Below, one piece after another: positions 63,601-64,000 of a DNA stretch of 64,000 nt (its first letter is position 1; each line of letters opens with the position of its first letter). A program made the position numbers and the translations under genes. The notes under the pieces are model-generated. The model was not told where the DNA came from. It did not search any database and worked only from the letters and a program-made list of their open reading frames with translations. The stretch covers positions 124,001 through 188,000 of the forward strand of contig VZRS01001512.1 in NCBI GenBank assembly GCA_013398055.1. Reading direction: 5' to 3'. The stretch is from Ifrita kowaldi (lineage: Eukaryota > Chordata > Aves > Passeriformes > Cinclosomatidae).

Positions 63601-64000
63601 AATGCTATATAATTAATATAAAAAGGATCAAAGGGCAAACCAATTGATGAATGCAGCAGTCCTCTAGCATCTCTGAAACAGTTTGTTTGAAGGTTGGAGG
63701 AGTGATTCATGAGGGATATGGTGGCTTCAAGTAAATGAATTGTTGGTGAAAGCCCATGTCAGACACTTGGGTTGGAAAGAGGTGTTGTCCTCTCAAGCTA
63801 CACTGACTAAAGCCATGGTGTTGGTTAAGGCAGTTCTCATGACTAGAAACATTGCATAGCCCTCTAATAAATACCCGTCACTCTTCCCTGTCTTTCTGCC
63901 CTGATATTAAACTGCTCTGTTCTCTAAACACTCCTTGTTTTCCCCTTCCTGTAATCACAGGAGATAATTTCTTGGAGTAGGATCATAAAGCTGCACTCTC
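51679..64000 (+). other. MAP1B: MAP1B intron 2, final segment, nothing recognised
   Basis: About 12.3 kb of AT-rich unique DNA reaching the window edge. No MAP1B exon 3 sequence appears, so intron 2 is at least 36 kb. Many frames of 60-107 codons exist on both strands without motifs or splice support. Small local repeats occur, for example aggtattaaaag at 59747-59758 and 59775-59786. The 62490-62600 segment has an AP-1/MARE-like TGAGTCAGC in otherwise complex sequence, but I do not call it. Confidence 0.55.

Noticed and set aside
1..64000. CRISPR arrays, tRNA/rRNA genes, bacterial operons
   Set aside because: No regularly spaced direct repeats, no cloverleaf sequences recognised, and the content is clearly vertebrate intergenic and intronic DNA.

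Overview
The window is vertebrate nuclear DNA, almost certainly avian. The recognisable mobile DNA is CR1 LINE fragments carrying the bird-type 3' end (ATTCTATGATTCT-like) and solo or partial LTRs of a common avian endogenous retrovirus type. I see no Alu, L1 or B-type SINEs. No bacterial-style genes, operons, CRISPR arrays, tRNA or rRNA genes were found. Species cannot be named from the sequence.

The one gene I can identify is MAP1B (microtubule-associated protein 1B), on the + strand. A CpG island begins near 21763 and carries GC boxes, a CRE-like/E-box cluster, a CT-rich tract and a TATA box (22195). A single 102-bp coding exon at 27774-27875 has canonical splice sites and matches MAP1B exon 2. 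Exon 1 (5'UTR, start codon, about the first 61 residues) is not visible and most likely lies in the 765-bp N gap at 22703-23467. The gap is flanked by two identical 488-bp direct copies (22215-22702 and 23498-23985), and a lone N sits at 22214. This looks like an assembly false duplication exactly at the promoter/exon 1 junction.

Layout. 1-21762: upstream intergenic DNA with CR1 pieces (3152, 4502, 14262, 17949, 18283), two LTRs (8063 and 12537), A/C-rich tracts, a compound AAT/ATC microsatellite and a candidate regulatory block containing a SOX-dimer-like palindrome (16641). 21763-23985: promoter CpG island, gap and duplicated flanks. 23986-27773: intron 1. 27774-27875: exon 2. 27876-64000: intron 2, which contains an LTR fragment (34360), CR1 fragments (37924, 51056), a 2.3-kb CR1 body with decayed endonuclease and reverse-transcriptase frames (47011-49312), and AT-rich blocks that may be conserved noncoding elements. 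The remaining MAP1B exons lie beyond the right edge.

I found no evidence for a novel biological system. The points most worth a second look are the mis-assembled MAP1B promoter/exon 1, the SOX-type palindrome, the composite element upstream of the TATA box, and three structures within CR1 copies: a 16-bp inverted repeat, a G-quadruplex-capable (GGGTA)n tract and a 26-bp triplication at a CR1 3' end.
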